NCBI RefSeq assembly: GCF_037893015.1
Contig: NC_133663.1
Span: 143,103,297-143,167,296, forward strand
DNA from: Macrotis lagotis
Lineage: Eukaryota > Chordata > Mammalia > Peramelemorphia > Peramelidae
Length of the DNA: 64,000 nucleotides
Direction of reading: 5' to 3'
Shown here: positions 34,976-48,205 of the stretch, piece by piece
Numbering within the stretch: the first letter of the stretch is position 1
How the letters are laid out: each line of letters starts with the position of its first letter
Notes under the pieces: generated by a model
Databases searched by the model: none
The model's input: the letters and a program-made list of their open reading frames with translations, nothing else
Told to the model about the DNA's origin: nothing
Translations under genes and position numbers: made by a program

Positions 34976-36430
34976 CTGACCATTGCATCCCTTAGTCCAC
35001 CCATAAGACTGATTTCTATACCCAAATGATTGTGTGTTTTGTTCTCTCTTTGAACCTATTTAATGAAATATTGAAACTTCTGATACATCCTTAATCATCC
35101 CTTCTACTTTGATAGCTCTTTCATACTTCTTTTACATTAGATATCATACCCCATTCTACATCTCCCTTTATCCTTTTCCTAGAGCATGTATCTTTTTTAC
35201 CCCTTAATTTTAACCCTTAATTTTACCCCATCATTGACAATCCCTTTTTTAAATATCAACCTGTCATAGTTAACTTACACCAACGTGTTCGATCTACTTG
35301 GACTTCTAACTGCGCTAATTAAGGAAAATTTCTGAGAAGCTTCAAGTATCATCTTTTAAAAATATAATCAATTTTACTATGATTTCTCTTTCCTGTTTTT
35401 CATTTTATGCTTCCCTTGAGTCTTGTATGTGAAAGAAAAATTTGTTCAATCTCTGATCTTTTCATAGAAATGCTTGGAAGAATTTCATTTAATTAAATAT
35501 TTATTTTCCTTTTGAGTTTTGTTGAGTAGGTTTTTGTTTGTGATCTTAGCTCCTTTGTCCTTGTGAATCTCATAATGCAATTCTTCTGCAGACTTTAATG
35601 TTGAAACTGCTAAATCTTTTGTTATTTTGATATTTATTCCACTGTATTTGAATTGTTGCTTTCTGGTTGCTTACAATATTTTCTTCTTGTCTTGAGATGT
35701 TTGTAATTTGACCATATTGTGGCTGGGAAAATTTCATTTTGGGTTCTTTTTGAGGAGGTAACTGATGATTCTTTCAATTTCTGTTTTACCTTTTGTTTCT
35801 GGATTATTAGGGCAGTTTATATTACATTTTTTTGAAATATGGCATAAAGGATCTTTTTCTTTTTTGAACTTAGTTTTCAGATAGTTCAATAATTCTGTTG
35901 AATTCCATTTTCCAGGTCAATTCCTTTCCAGTATGATATTTCACATACTTTATTTATTTCATGTTTTGACTTTTAGGTACCATTTCTTTATATTTTATGG
36001 AGACGATTGCTCCTAACTAACTAATTCTAACAGTTAAAGAATCATTTTTCCCCTGCGATTTTATACCTCATTTTCCATTTTTCCACTTCAACTTTCATAG
36101 ACTTTTATCTTCACTGGATATTTTCTAGCATTTATTATATTGCTTGTTTGTTTGTTTTTAAATTGTTATTTTTCTTCAACAATTTTAGTCCTTCCTTTGC
36201 AAAACTACTTAATTATTTCCCCCCCTCCATTATTTTCTCTCCTCATTCTCATGGCTTTCCTTAATTTTTGACTTTTTGACTCTTATTTGATCTTTAAACT
36301 CCTTTATAATCACTTTCCAAATTATTTTTTAGAGTGGAGTGAAGGGCATTTAGAGCAATTTGCATCTTTTCCAGATTTGTGATGCAGTTGTTTTGACTTT
36401 GTTGTGTTTTTTTTTTTAGATTAAGTTTTC
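34976..36430 (-). mobile_element. Old L1 ORF1 and inter-ORF spacer, minus strand
   Basis: On the plus strand 'cttctgcagactttaatgtt', 'ttgctttctggttgcttaca', 'ttgggttctttttgaggagg' and 'tctttcaatttctgtttta' are the reverse of ORF1 C-terminal text, which at 52,117-52,235 encodes ERVHQSPRE and ILQAARKKQ. Polypyrimidine sequence to the left (34,990-35,260) would be the reverse of the inter-ORF spacer. The coiled-coil part lies near 36,230-36,410. It is strongly diverged. Confidence 0.6.
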
Positions 36431-38689
36431 ATCTTCTTTGCCACCATGGGAACTTTCTATAGTCAAGTTCTTTTTTTTTGTTGTTGTTGTCTAATAAATT
36501 TTAAGCCTTTTAAAAATAATTTTATATTAATCTTCTATTCTACTTCTGAGATAGAGGGAGCAGAAAGAATTCCTGTATTTTGTTTGGGACTTAAAAGAAC
36601 TCAACTTTGCAGTGGAGGAAAAACATTTCCAGATATGGGAGAAAACCAGAAAAAATGCATGTTGTCTAGTGATGGAGTACCTTATACATGGAACAGCCAG
36701 AAACTCAGTATCACTGGACCTTTTAATGTGAAGGAAGACTGCAAAAGAAGGAAAGGACTAGAATACGAAGTATTTTGAATCTTAAACAAAACATATTTAT
36801 TAATTCCTGGAGGCATCAAGAAGCCACTGGAGTTGAAAGAGGGAATGATATGATTGGGATACACTTTTAAGGAGATATTATTTTAGTAGCTGAAAAGAAA
36901 ATGAATTTCAGTTGAGTGAGACCAGAGGTAGGCAGACCCAACAGCAGACTGTTGTAATATTCCATGCAGGAGAATATGAAATCCACTTATAGGGTTTCAT
37001 TATAAAAGGAGATAACAGGTAATGTTTGCGAAATATAGCAAGGGTGAAATTGGCAAGGTGTAGGAAAACTTTAATATAGTGTTGAGAAGTAGCAAGGAAT
37101 CAATGATGACTCCTAGGTTATACATCTGAGGTAATAGGAGAACTGTGTTGTCCTCACTAAAACAATTGAATTGAAAAGAGAAAGAACTACAAAGAAACTG
37201 AAAATGAAATAATACTAACCAACATGGTTCCAATAAGAGATAAGAAAATATATACCTTCTCACACTTACTTACAAAGCTGAGAGAGAAGCATGTATGTAG
37301 AACATTACATAAAATTTTGACTTTTTTTTTGCTATGTTCATTACTTTGTGAGATAGATGGGGAAAGGCAGGTGATCTATAAACACAAATATCAATAGAAG
37401 TTAATTTTTAAAATATATTTTGTACTGGTAACATATTATTGGCCCAAGATGTCTGTAAAATAATTTTAGAGAGGTGTCTGGAATGCTTAATAATTAAGTG
37501 ATTCGACCATAGACATAAAACAGATATTGAACTGAAGCACTGTCATTCCTAGCTCTCCATTCCTGATCCTGATCTACCTCTTTCATATTTTATTCAAATG
37601 GGTAAAAATTAAAAATGTGGATGCACCAAAGACTTATCACAAAATTTGTTTCCTTTAAATAAAATGTTCACAGCCATGAACAATTTGATTCTTTATGTGA
37701 TTAGTATTAGAAGAAAAGATTTTTTTTTCATTTAGAATACTTTACAAAGTCCACCAGAATTCTTCCATTGCTTTTTAAATGACTATATGGATGGTGAAGT
37801 TTTAATTATTAGTTTTTTCTTCTCTTTTTCCTGTCTTCATACTATTTCATGTGTCTTTGTATTTTGCTCTTAAATTGAACCACCCCTTCTTTTTTTCTGT
37901 CCTTCCTTTAGGAGGATGACTCATATAAACCTGGATTCATGCTGGCATCTATAAAAAGGACCCATTGGCTTAATGTTTTGGTGGATTAAATCTATGAAAA
38001 AGACATTGATATTGCTTATTAAGCTGCATGCTGTGCATTATCCCTCCATCTTGATATTTTCTTTTTCTTTGGATTAAAGGCAATTGAATACTTTGTTGAT
38101 GTGAAATATCCTTTCATGTCATATAACCTACAGGACTTGAGTTTTACCTTTGTTCAGCTAACTTCAAAACTTCATAGATGTGAGATGAGCTCAGGCATCA
38201 TAACGACTAATTTTAACAATGAACCCTGGGTGGGTTAAATATAGGAAGCAGCAGGCCATAAGATATAATCAGAAGCACTGGGTACAGTATCAGCATGGAA
38301 AATAGCTAACAGATAAGGTTATTATAAGCCTCACAGTTTGAAGGAAAGAAAAAAGGATGTAATATTTTGACTGATGGAGCTTCTTTTGAAAATGCCTATG
38401 AGTGAACTAAATTGGGTGAGTCTCTATATCATTGGTTATACATTAGAGAAATTTAGCAATTATTATAAATAATATTGCACAAATATATATGATATGACAT
38501 GACATATAGTATTATATGGAATGACTTGAAAAGTGTTTGATGTGATATATGATATGATATTCAGAGCAACTACTAGGTAACACAGTTCAGTTTGAATAAC
38601 TTCCTTCAACACACTTAGAGATTAAATTGATTGCCCATCCAGGTTTTCCATGGGGAAGTCAAGATATCAGTTCAAAGCTAGGAAGCTCC
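36431..38689. other. No gene; possible old dispersed repeat near 36,780-37,300
   Basis: A 110-codon open stretch at 36,446-36,778 starts in a T-rich run and has no domain features; I do not consider it a gene. The text at about 36,860-37,170 ('agaccagaggtaggcagacc', 'gatgactcctaggttataca') recalls an old dispersed mammalian repeat, but I cannot name it safely. A weak MIR-like stretch lies near 37,490-37,580. The rest is unremarkable. Confidence 0.4.
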
Positions 38690-40940
38690 TGAAGCTTTTC
38701 TATATCCATCTTTAAATAAAGCCTCTAAACAGAGTGAAAGTCAACAATGGTGAAACAAGTTCTCCATTCAGGATATCATGGAGGAAATTAAGTAAAAGCC
38801 TGTCTCATGTAGTTAAAAGGAAAGTGCAGTTCAAGCAGGAGGCTCTTAACCACAGGGCAGCCACAGTGCTGCAGCTGCATTGCTGAGGCTTGACCTTTGT
38901 CTTCTCACCTGTATAGTTGGGTTTTTCACTACTGTTCTGCCACACTGTTGATTTGCTGGGTAGGACCTGAGTTGCCCTGGTTTGGGCTGCCCTAAATGGT
39001 GGGGGGCAGGGGATGCCACCCTAACACAGGGAATAAATCACTAGCAATTGTACCACAGGCAACACCCTAGGGAAACAGTAAGTCAGGAATTAGACCCTGA
39101 CAACCCTCAGCCCACCTCCTCCCCAAAAATAAAACTATATTGTCTGTGATCCAGGAGCAAAGTTCAACTACCAAAATGAGCAAAAAATCCAAAAAGAAAA
39201 ACCACTAAACCAAAAAAAAAAGCTACTGTTCTGATAGGGATGACAAAATACCATATAAGAAGGGAAAACACTGATAAAATGTTTACATGTGAAACCTCAA
39301 AGGGATTTAAAAATAGGCCTCAAATCACAAAAAAAACCTCTGGGATGAGGTAGAAAAAGGATTTTCAAGACCAAAAAAAGATAGCAATAAGAAAAAAATG
39401 AGAGTCATTCAGGAGAATTATGAAAAAATTGACTGAAGAAAACTATACTTTTAAAAGTAAAATTGACAAAATGGAAAAATAAAATAACTCATTTAAAAGT
39501 AAAATAGCCAACTGGGAAAGGAGTATAACTCATCAAAAATAAAATCAATCAACAGGAAAAGGAAAGGAAAGGTAATTAAATAAAAACTTAAAAATTAGTA
39601 TTTGACAATTGGCAGATAAATGACACAATGAGACAACAAGATTACATCAAACAAAATAAAAAAAAATAGAAGAAAATACTTCTTAGGAAAAATGAACGAC
39701 TTGTTAACTAGATCCAGGAGAGATACCTAATGAATTCGATTTGCCTAAAAGTCTTGGTTAAAAACAGATTGGAAAATATCTTTTCTGTAATTATAATGGA
39801 AAACTGCCATAATAACCAAGAACAAAAAGATAAAATAAATCCTTAAAAGAATTCATTTTGATTCCCAGAAAGAGACCCAAAAATAAAAACTCCAAGAAAT
39901 ATTGTAGCCAAATTTCAGAAGATTACACCACATAAGAAAGCATTAGAAGATTAAATAACACTGCAGAATGAGGCAAAAATGACCTATTATTAGAGTGAAG
40001 GAGAGAGGAAAATATAGAGTGAAGACAGGATGGAGGAAAATACAGAATTATTATTAATAACAGAGAATGTGAAAGGGCTGAAGTCTCCCATAATATAGAA
40101 GTAGATAGCAGAGTGGATTAAAACCAACATCCTCTATGATATTTACAAGAAATAAGTTTGAAACAGAACATAAAACTTAAAGCCTGAAGCAGAATATATC
40201 ATGCTTCGACTGAAAAAAAAAGAAAAGCAAAGGAAGATATTTTGCTCTCATACAAATGAAAAGTTATTATAGATCTAATTGAAAGAGTAAGGAAGGAGAA
40301 AGTGATTGTAAGACTACACCTAATTAAGAGATATATTCCTTTTAATACCCATCAATTGGGAAAGGCTTAACAAGTTAAGGTGTATAAATATTATAGCGTG
40401 CTATTTTTCCATAAGAAATCATGATTGATCAGTCTAGAGAAGTATGGAATGTATTACAGGAACTTATTCTGTGTAAAGGGAGCAAAACCGAGAGAATAAT
40501 GCATGCATTCATACCATTGTAAGTTGAGCATCCTTTGATGGATGCAGCTCCTCACAGCAGTTCAGATAGCTAGAACAACTCTTGGAGAACTGATATGGAC
40601 AACATTACACAGAGGAAGAAAATCAAAACAAAGAAAAACAAAGAAAAAACCCACTGAGTCTGAATGAACACTATTTTTTTAAAATTCTCTTGTGTTTTTC
40701 TTTTCTATTTTGTGCTTTTCTTTCTTTTCCCTGAGTTCTAATTCCACACACACTGATAATGACTAATCTGTAAACATGTTAAACAGAAATATATATGCAC
40801 AGTGTTCACCACACTCTTCTCCATTGAGAGAAGGGTTGTGTGAAAGGAAGGTAGAAGGAATCTATGTAACATATAAATATGCATATGCATATGGATCAAT
40901 TTTGAAAATCTTAAAAAATAAAATTAAAATATCACTTTTG
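38690..40940 (+). mobile_element. Old L1, plus strand, with a large internal deletion
   Basis: The order is 5'UTR, ORF1 start (MSKKSKKKNH near 39,176), ORF1 coiled coil (39,400-39,560), ORF1 C-terminus ('ccaagaaatattgtagccaa' near 39,890), spacer, and the first part of the ORF2 endonuclease (about 40,050-40,320). A jump near 40,325 then leads to the 3'UTR ('ttaatacccatcaattggga') and an A-rich end near 40,935. The RT is deleted. It is the same subfamily as the split L1 at 5,470. Confidence 0.75.
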
Positions 40941-41592
40941 ACAAAAAAAAATCATGAAAAACATGAGTTCAGAAAAACCTGTAAGACTTGCACAAACTGA
41001 TGCTGAGTGAAGGGGTAAAAACCAAGAAAACATTTTGCATATTAACAGCAATAATGTGAGAAATGAACTATTGGGGAAGCAACTTTTCTCAGCAGTTCAG
41101 TGATCAAGGACAATTCTGAGAGAACTGTTAATGAAAATGTTATCCATGTTCAGAGAAGAAAATTGTGAATTCTATAAGTAGAACAGAGGATGCTTTCCTT
41201 TTTGAGACTTGAGACTTTGAGAACATTGTTTTTTTTCCTTATCTAAATCTTCTTTCACAACATGACTTATATGGAATTACATTAAACATGATTATTATCT
41301 TTTGCAAGGTGAATGGGGTTAAGTGGCTTGCCCAAGGCCAAGCAGTTAGGTAATTATTAAGTGTGTGAGACCAGATTTGAACCCAGGTACTCCTGACTCC
41401 AGGGCTGGTGCTTTATCCACTGTGCCAACTAGCCACCCCTAAACATGATTATAAATGATTAACATATATCAAATTGTTTGCTGCCATGGAAGAGAAGGGA
41501 GAGGTAACTAAACATGGAACTCATGCAGTTGCTAAAAATGAATGTTGAATATTGCCTTTGTGTGTAATTGTAAAATAAGGAAAAAAATAATT
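40941..41592 (+). mobile_element. Second old L1 3' end, containing a SINE
   Basis: This covers the same 3'UTR interval as the preceding element ('aaactgatgctgagtgaagg', 'cttcagtgatcaaggac'-type text, 'cacaacatgacttatatgga'), so two L1 3' ends lie in tandem. It ends with 'gtgtgtaattgtaaaataag' near 41,585. A SINE interrupts it at 41,296-41,439. Confidence 0.7.
41283..41452 (-). repeat. SINE, minus strand, with perfect 13-bp target duplication
   Basis: The SINE body is 41,296-41,439: 'cttttgcaaggtgaatgggg', 'cttgcccaaggccaagcagt', 'agatttgaacccaggtactc' and 'tatccactgtgccaactagc'. The 13-bp 'taaacatgattat' occurs at 41,283-41,295 and 41,440-41,452 without mismatch. This suggests one of the younger insertions in the window. 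Confidence 0.95.
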
Positions 41593-43839
41593 GCCCATTG
41601 TTTTACAGGCAGAATTTGTGAACAATGGAACTAGTATATAATTCTTTACTATAAAGTTGATTCTTTCTCTCCCTCTCTATACCAAACATTCTTTTTTTAT
41701 CTGATTTGCACATTATTCTAAATATAATGAAGCACATGCAATTTTATAAGTATTTTTAAGCTTCTCTCTAAAAGAAAAATTAAAAAAAAACAAATATAAA
41801 ATTTTAATAATCCGCACCTAGCATTGTATCTAGTCTGGTTTGTGCAGTTTATGATTATTCATAATTTCTTGAAAGCCCAACTTCAGTGTAATTTATACTC
41901 TAAATCTTTGCTGTTACCCAAAGATACTTGTTCCTATCCCTCAAAACACCCCTATATCTCTTTTATGTAAATATCTATATGTGTACATTTTATGTACATT
42001 TCTGTATGTGTACATTTAGGTTCCTCTTGAAAGACAGATTTGATTTATAGTGCTCAGTACAGTTGTTATCACAAAGAAAAATTTTATTAAATTTTTGCTT
42101 ATTTGAAGATAATCATCATATTAAGAATGCTCAATAAGGATGTTTCACTGAGAGCTTCTCATCCCTTCCACTAAAGCAATGATTCTTTTTTTTTTAAAGT
42201 GTGTTCTGGAGCCCTTTATTAGTATTACAAAATCTATGGACTTATAATGTCTTCAAATGCATAAGGTAAAATTGTTTTATTTGCCTTTGGACTTCCTATT
42301 AATAGAATCTATTTAAATGAGATTTAATCTAGAATCAAATATTCCTATTAAAAGAATCTAGTCCTGTAAAAAAATCAATTTGAATATGTGATTCATTTCA
42401 CTGGGAAATTTTTGGTCAGTGGTTATCAGTTAGATAAGTTGAATTAAATTATATATTTCCACCTTTTATTTATTTAAAATGTAATTTGTTAGGAAAACAC
42501 CTAGTCAAGCCAGATAAATTTCAATCCTGACAATACCTTAAAATGCACTTTATTGTAAATCTTTTACACATCATTTCTTGTTTAGGAGGCAAATAGTTCA
42601 GATCTTGTTAATACTTGATACTCATCATAATAATCATATTTATATGTCAGTGTGGAATTTACATTAGCATTGTTGATATTAATTGGTTCCAGATTTGACT
42701 CAGCACACATTAGTTAATATGCCACTTCACAGGTTTCACTGATATTGTCTATTTTGTGACATTTGTGTTCCATCCCATTCTTTTGCCAAAATTTATTCAG
42801 TCTTGGCCTACTGAGTTTCCAGAAAATTTTCATGACATATAAAGATTTTATATTCATCCATTTGATTTCTTTTTTTTTTCTTTTTTGGATTTATGCAAAA
42901 AAATTCCCCTAGTGAGTCAAAGAGTGACTTTTTCAGTTTTGCAGCTTAACAACAGTAAATTAATATGCTCATTTTCCTATGGTTTCCTCAGCACTTGTGT
43001 TTTGAATTCATCTTTGCCAATTGCAAGGATGGGAGGTGAAGCATGAGATTCTTTGAATGCATTTATCTAATTATTTGTGATTTAGGACATTTTGTTTTAA
43101 CTTCAATTTCATTTTAAAATTGATGAACAATTGTTGTTCTCTGACCTGTCCTTACATAGCTGAAAAAGGAAAGACTCAAACCTCATGCACCAAATATTTG
43201 ATCAAGGAAAATAAATTTCCTCCAATATTATCACCTTCACCAATCTGAATTAAGATCTTTAAAATTATTATTTATTTGTATTAGTGGTTGCAAATATTGA
43301 CCACATATTTCATATGTTTATTAATTTTTCTTCCCTTAAAATTATCAGATTATTATGCCTGGATATGCTTAGCTTTGCACAAAGAATTTGCCTGTCAATT
43401 GTGTCTATAATTTACATACCCCTGCAATGCCTGTATTTGCTCTTTGTATACTTTGAATATTTAACCTTTATCCAGGAAACATGCTTCAAATCTTTTCTCA
43501 AGTCAATTGCTTCTCACAGCGTTTTAGATGCATTACTTGTTTATTTTAAGTGATAAAAATTGACCAGTTTTTTTTTTTTGTCTCTAATGTTCTCTTTCTC
43601 TTTTTTGATGATGTACTCATCTTCTATCCAAAACTCAAAATGTGATCTTCTTTACAATACTTCTAATACGTTTGAGGGGATTTTTCCTTCAAAGTCATGT
43701 ATACACTTTTACTTATGCCAGATTTCTTTCCATTTTCCCCCCAATACATGGAATTTCCTCATTACTAATATTCATTGATATTATCTCCAGCATAATTTAT
43801 CCAATGAGTGGTTGAATGTGAACTCTACATAATCATTGC
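41593..43839. other. No recognised gene
   Basis: AT-rich DNA. Open stretches at 43,284-43,553 and 43,560-43,778 are hydrophobic and rich in Phe and Ser, with no domain features; they are most likely chance. The right end may be the 3' part of the zinc-finger relic's transcript. Confidence 0.5.
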
Positions 43840-44690
43840 TTTTCTTTTCATTTGAATATTCTGATATCTAATGATGTCATTCTTGCAGAGATAAAACATG
43901 CTCCCTTTGAGCAAAATCTTATGATTGCTTTCTTCTATAAATTCAATGGAACAAAGTGAGAGATGACCTCTGACTGAATATGTATAGGGCATCTTCTCAA
44001 GAATGAATATTCTAATGTTGATCAAGTTCTATATTTCAACTCATTACTTTTCCTCAATCATTATAGTGATAAAATTTCTATCTAGAAAGAATTCTCTGAT
44101 GAAAAATAAGGGATGACTGATTCTTGAAGGCTTTTTGACTATTAATTGTCTGTATTTGGTTGCTCTAATATACAAAAAACCGATGTTGCATCTGAAAGTA
44201 TTTCTACATTTATGACATTTATAAATTTTCTCTCTTTTGTGGATTCTTAGATCCATAGAAAGTTCTATCTGAAAGTCTTTTGAAATCTATGATATTCATC
44301 AAGTTTCACTCCACTGTGGATTTTCTGATGTTAAAGAAGTTTGGAGATATATGTGAAAGACACTCCATATCAATTACATAGATAAGGGTTTATTCTCATT
44401 AGGATTCTCTGATATTTAATAAATTTGAATTTTTTTTTCATATTAAAACATTGGCAAGATTTCTCTCAAATGATGATTCTCATCTGATGTATAGTAAGCC
44501 TGGAGTATTGCAGATTGTTTACATATATGAATTTCCTCTCCATTTCTGGTGTTTGTAAGGAAGAGACATCCAGGAGCTCTCAGAGAATATCCTGCTACAT
44601 TGATTATATTGAAAAATATTTTTCCTTTTTGAATTCTCACACATCCATGCCCCAATTGGCTCTTGGTCTTTGCCTCCCACAGTCAACACC
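43840..44690 (-). pseudogene. C2H2 zinc-finger gene relic
   Basis: On the minus strand, repeated degenerate C2H2 units are visible at roughly 84-bp spacing across several frames. The clearest is IHKREKIYKCHKCRNTF (about 44,195-44,250), which keeps the linker-like spacing and both cysteines. Others are HQKWRG plus 'RIFSESSW' text near 44,560-44,600, 'HQKIHSGVK'-like text near 44,310, and ILEKMPYTYSVRGHL near 43,965-44,010. Intact members are DNA-binding transcription regulators, often with a KRAB domain; none is visible here. All units have stops, shifts or lost zinc ligands. I cannot tell whether it is a processed copy or a decayed last exon. Confidence 0.65.
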
Positions 44691-44799
44691 TTTGAGGCTG
44701 ATTTTAAGTTAGTTCAGCTCTCACCCTGTGCCTCTGCTCTCTGCCCCTGCCTCACACATGATCCTTGACGACAGACCTTGTTCATAGATGTTCTTCTCC

Positions 44800-46165
44800 T
44801 AGCTTTAAAAAAATTAACTTATAGGGCAAAGTCAGAAGGAAAGTGAAAGAACTGATAGGGGAAAAAGGGACTGATTGAGAGGCGTCAGTAAGAAGCAAAA
44901 CTGGTGACAAGGGATAAGGGACAAGGGAAGAGAAATGTATAAATGGGTGAAGATAGCATGGAGGAAATTCAGAATTTGTAATCATAAATGCAAATATGAA
45001 TGGAATGAAATTGCTCATAAACCTGAAATGGATAGCAGAGTAGATTAAAAATGAGAATTCTACAATGTTTTTTGCAAGAAACATATTTCATGAAGAGATA
45101 CACACAAGGCAAAGGTAGAAGATTTGAGCAGAATATATTATGCTTCAGCAAAAGTGAAAAAAAAAGAAGGGTTAGCAATATTGAGCTCAGAGAAAGCAAA
45201 GGCAATAATAGGGCTTATTAAAAGAGAAAAAGAAGGAAGCTAGCATAGGCAATGAATAGCATCCAAATTCAGAGAGGAGAAGAGATACAAATTACAGGGA
45301 GACATAGCAACATTATAATAGAGAGGTCCTCAACCTCCCTTTCAGAATTAGATAAATCTAGTCACACACACAAAAAAAAAAAAAACAACAAAGAAGCAAC
45401 TTAAACTAGTGATTAGAATTTTGGAAAACTTAAATATGATAAACTTCTGAAGATAACTTAATGGAGCTAGAAAGGAATGTACCTTTTCCTATGTAGTATA
45501 TAGCACCTATATCAAAATTGACCACATACTAGGGGATCAAAACTTCAAAATCAAATGCAGAAAGGTAGAAATGTTAAAAGAATCTTTTTTAAAGTAAATA
45601 AAACCTACATCTAATATAGGATTATGGAAAGATAAACTAAAATTAATTGTAAACTAAATATCCATTTTTTAAAGAATGAGTGAATCAAGTAACATATCAT
45701 AGATAAAGCCTACCATTTCTTCCAAGAGAATGACATCATATCAAGACCATGAGACATCATACCAACAATTATGAGACTTCAGGAGAAATTTCATCTCTAG
45801 ATGTTTTTACAAATAAAATAAAGACAAAATCAATGAATTGGGCAGTCATTTAATAAAGTTAGATTAAAATGAAGCGAAAGATCTTCAATTACGAAATTAT
45901 AAATTTGGAAAATACAAAGGGAAACTAATAAAATTCTAAGGAAACCAGTGAATTAAAATATAAAATTGAGTTGGTTTTATGAAATAACATTAAAACCATT
46001 AAAGCTTTTGGTTAGTTTGATTAAAAAAAAAAGAAAAAAGAAAACTAAATTTTTGTTTTTAAAAAATGAAAAAGGTGAACTGACCACAAATGACAAGGAA
46101 ATTAAAGCAATAATTTGATACTATTTTGTCCAACCGTATGCCAACAAATCTAAAAATCTAATTGC
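44800..46165 (+). mobile_element. Old L1 fragment: spacer, endonuclease and linker
   Basis: Text such as 'gcagagtagattaaaaatga', 'tgcaagaaacatatttcatg' and 'gaccacatactaggggatca' marks ORF2 endonuclease, preceded by a purine-rich spacer (44,820-44,940). It ends in the linker just before RT ('aatgacaaggaaattaaagc'). It is full of stops. Confidence 0.75.
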
Positions 46166-46760
46166 AAAGGATGCAGCCAAGGCAGATTTGAGTGAATATT
46201 TTATATCTCTAAATGCTTATGTGAATTAAATAGAGAAAGAGGAGATCAATGAATTGAATATGCACCTAAAAAAAGCTAAAAAAATAAATTAAACATCCCC
46301 AATTAAATTTAATACTAGAAATTCTGAAAATCAAAGGAGAGATTAATAAAATTGAAAGCAAGAAAACCATTGATTTCATAAATCAAACTTAGAGTTGGTT
46401 TTATAAAAAAGCCAATAAAATATGTAAACCTTCAGTTAATTTGATTAAAAAAAGGAAAAAAAGATAATCAAATTACCAGAACTCATGACCAATGAGGAAG
46501 AAATTAAAGAGATAATTTTTTGCTATTTTGCTGAATTGAATGTCAGTAAATTTGATAACTTGAGTGAAATGGATGAATATCTTTAAAAATATGAATTGCT
46601 CACATAAACAGAAGAGGAAATAAAACACAACCTATTTCTCAAAATAAATTGAAGAAATTATCAAAAATTACCTAAGGAAAAAATCTACAGTGCCAAATGG
46701 ATTTGCAAGTGAAATATAGCAAATATTTAAGAAATAATTAATTGCAATTCTATTTTCAAT
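46166..46760 (+). mobile_element. Second old L1 fragment overlapping the same interval
   Basis: After a break near 46,166, L1 text restarts upstream of where the previous fragment stopped ('gagaaagaggagatcaatga') and runs again through 'aatgaggaagaaattaaaga' to 'ggatttgcaagtgaa'. The linker interval is therefore present twice, head to tail. It is either two separate L1s or a partial tandem duplication. Confidence 0.65.
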
Positions 46761-46929
46761 ATATAGTAATTATATGCAATATAATAACTCATTTTTTTAA
46801 AAAATATGCATGAGAATTTTCCAAATATTATGATAGAAACAGGGTAAATATCAAAATCCCAGCTCCTACACCAGTATAAGTTTGAAATGGACATAGGTTT
46901 TAGAAACAAAAGGTGATTACTTTTGGTAA

Positions 46930-48205
46930 TTAGGAGAATAAGGAATAATCTCTGCCTGTCAGTTCTATGAAATGAAAAAAAATTATGATAAAAAAGATAG
47001 AGATCATTATAAATTATAAGATGGATAATTTCAACTTCATTAAATTAAAAAAATATTTTGCAAGAAGTATACCAATGCAAACAAAATAAAAGATAGGCAA
47101 AAAAATGAGTAATAATTTTCAAAACTCATATCACTTATAAAGGATTCATTTCTAAAACATGGAGAACTGGGTCAAATTTATAAGAATACATTTCATTTTC
47201 CAGTTGTTAAATTGACAAAGAATATGAACAGAAAGTCTGATGAGAAATTCAAAGGAGAAATTAAAGGTATTATAGTCCCATGAAACAATCATGATTGATT
47301 ATAAAAATGCAAATTGAAACAACTCTGAGATCCTATGTCACAACTATGATTGACTCAAATCACAAAAAAAATTAGAAAATGATCAATGTTGGAAGATGTG
47401 GGAAAATTGATACACTAACTTTTGGTGAAATTCTGAATGAATACAACCATTCTGTAGAGCAATTTGTAACTATGCCCACAGAGTGGTAGATCTGCACATG
47501 CCCTTTGATCCAGCTATACCACTATTAGGTCTATATGTCAATGAGATAAATAAAAAAGATCAAAATTGCCACATATACAAAAATGTTCATAACAACTGTT
47601 TTTGTTGTGGCAAAGAACAGAAAATTGAGGGGATACCCATCAACTGGGTAATGGTTGTGCAAGTTATTTTTTATCAATGCAATGAAGTTTTATTGTTCTA
47701 TAAAAACTTTAAAAAAACTCTGAAAATATTTGTTTGAACTAATGCAGAGTAACTGAACAGAAACAGGAGATCATTGAACACAGCATTGTGAGATGATCAC
47801 CTATACTGGACAAGCTCCTCTCAAAAGTTCAATAATCAAGGACAACCTCAAGAGGCCAGCTATCCACACTCAGAAGGGGAAAAATAAAAATAAAAATACA
47901 GAACTGAATGGAGAGCAAAGCACACTTTGTTCAATATTTAAACCTTTTTTTTGTTTTTTTCCCCCCATTCTTTCTCATATTTTACCCCATTAGTTCTAAT
48001 TTCTCTTTTGCAACATGAGAAATATAGAAATATGTGAAACACTACTGAACATGTACACCATATATCAGATTGACACCACAGGGAGTGGAACAGGAAGGGA
48101 GAGTTTTAGAAAAATGTAGAACTCAAAATCTTGCAAATCAATGAATATTGAGAACTACCTTTGCATATTATTGGGGTAAAAGTAAAATAAAATAAAATAA
48201 ATTTT
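46930..48205 (+). mobile_element. Old L1, 3' part of ORF2 and 3'UTR
   Basis: 'ggattcatttctaaaacatg', 'tcattttccagttgttaaat', 'gatcaatgttggaagatgtg' and 'gatccagctataccactatt' mark ORF2's C-terminal region, of which an 84-codon remnant is open at 47,483-47,737. The 3'UTR ends in an A-rich repeat 'aaaataaaataaaataaa' at about 48,187-48,204. Confidence 0.8.

Noticed and set aside
36446-36778. 110-codon plus-strand open frame with a cysteine cluster
   Set aside because: It starts in a T/TTG run, the cysteine cluster comes from that simple repeat, and no domain or splice structure supports it.
43284-43778. Hydrophobic open frames considered as membrane proteins
   Set aside because: They are T-rich, so Phe, Leu and Ser dominate; there are no conserved features and frames are short.
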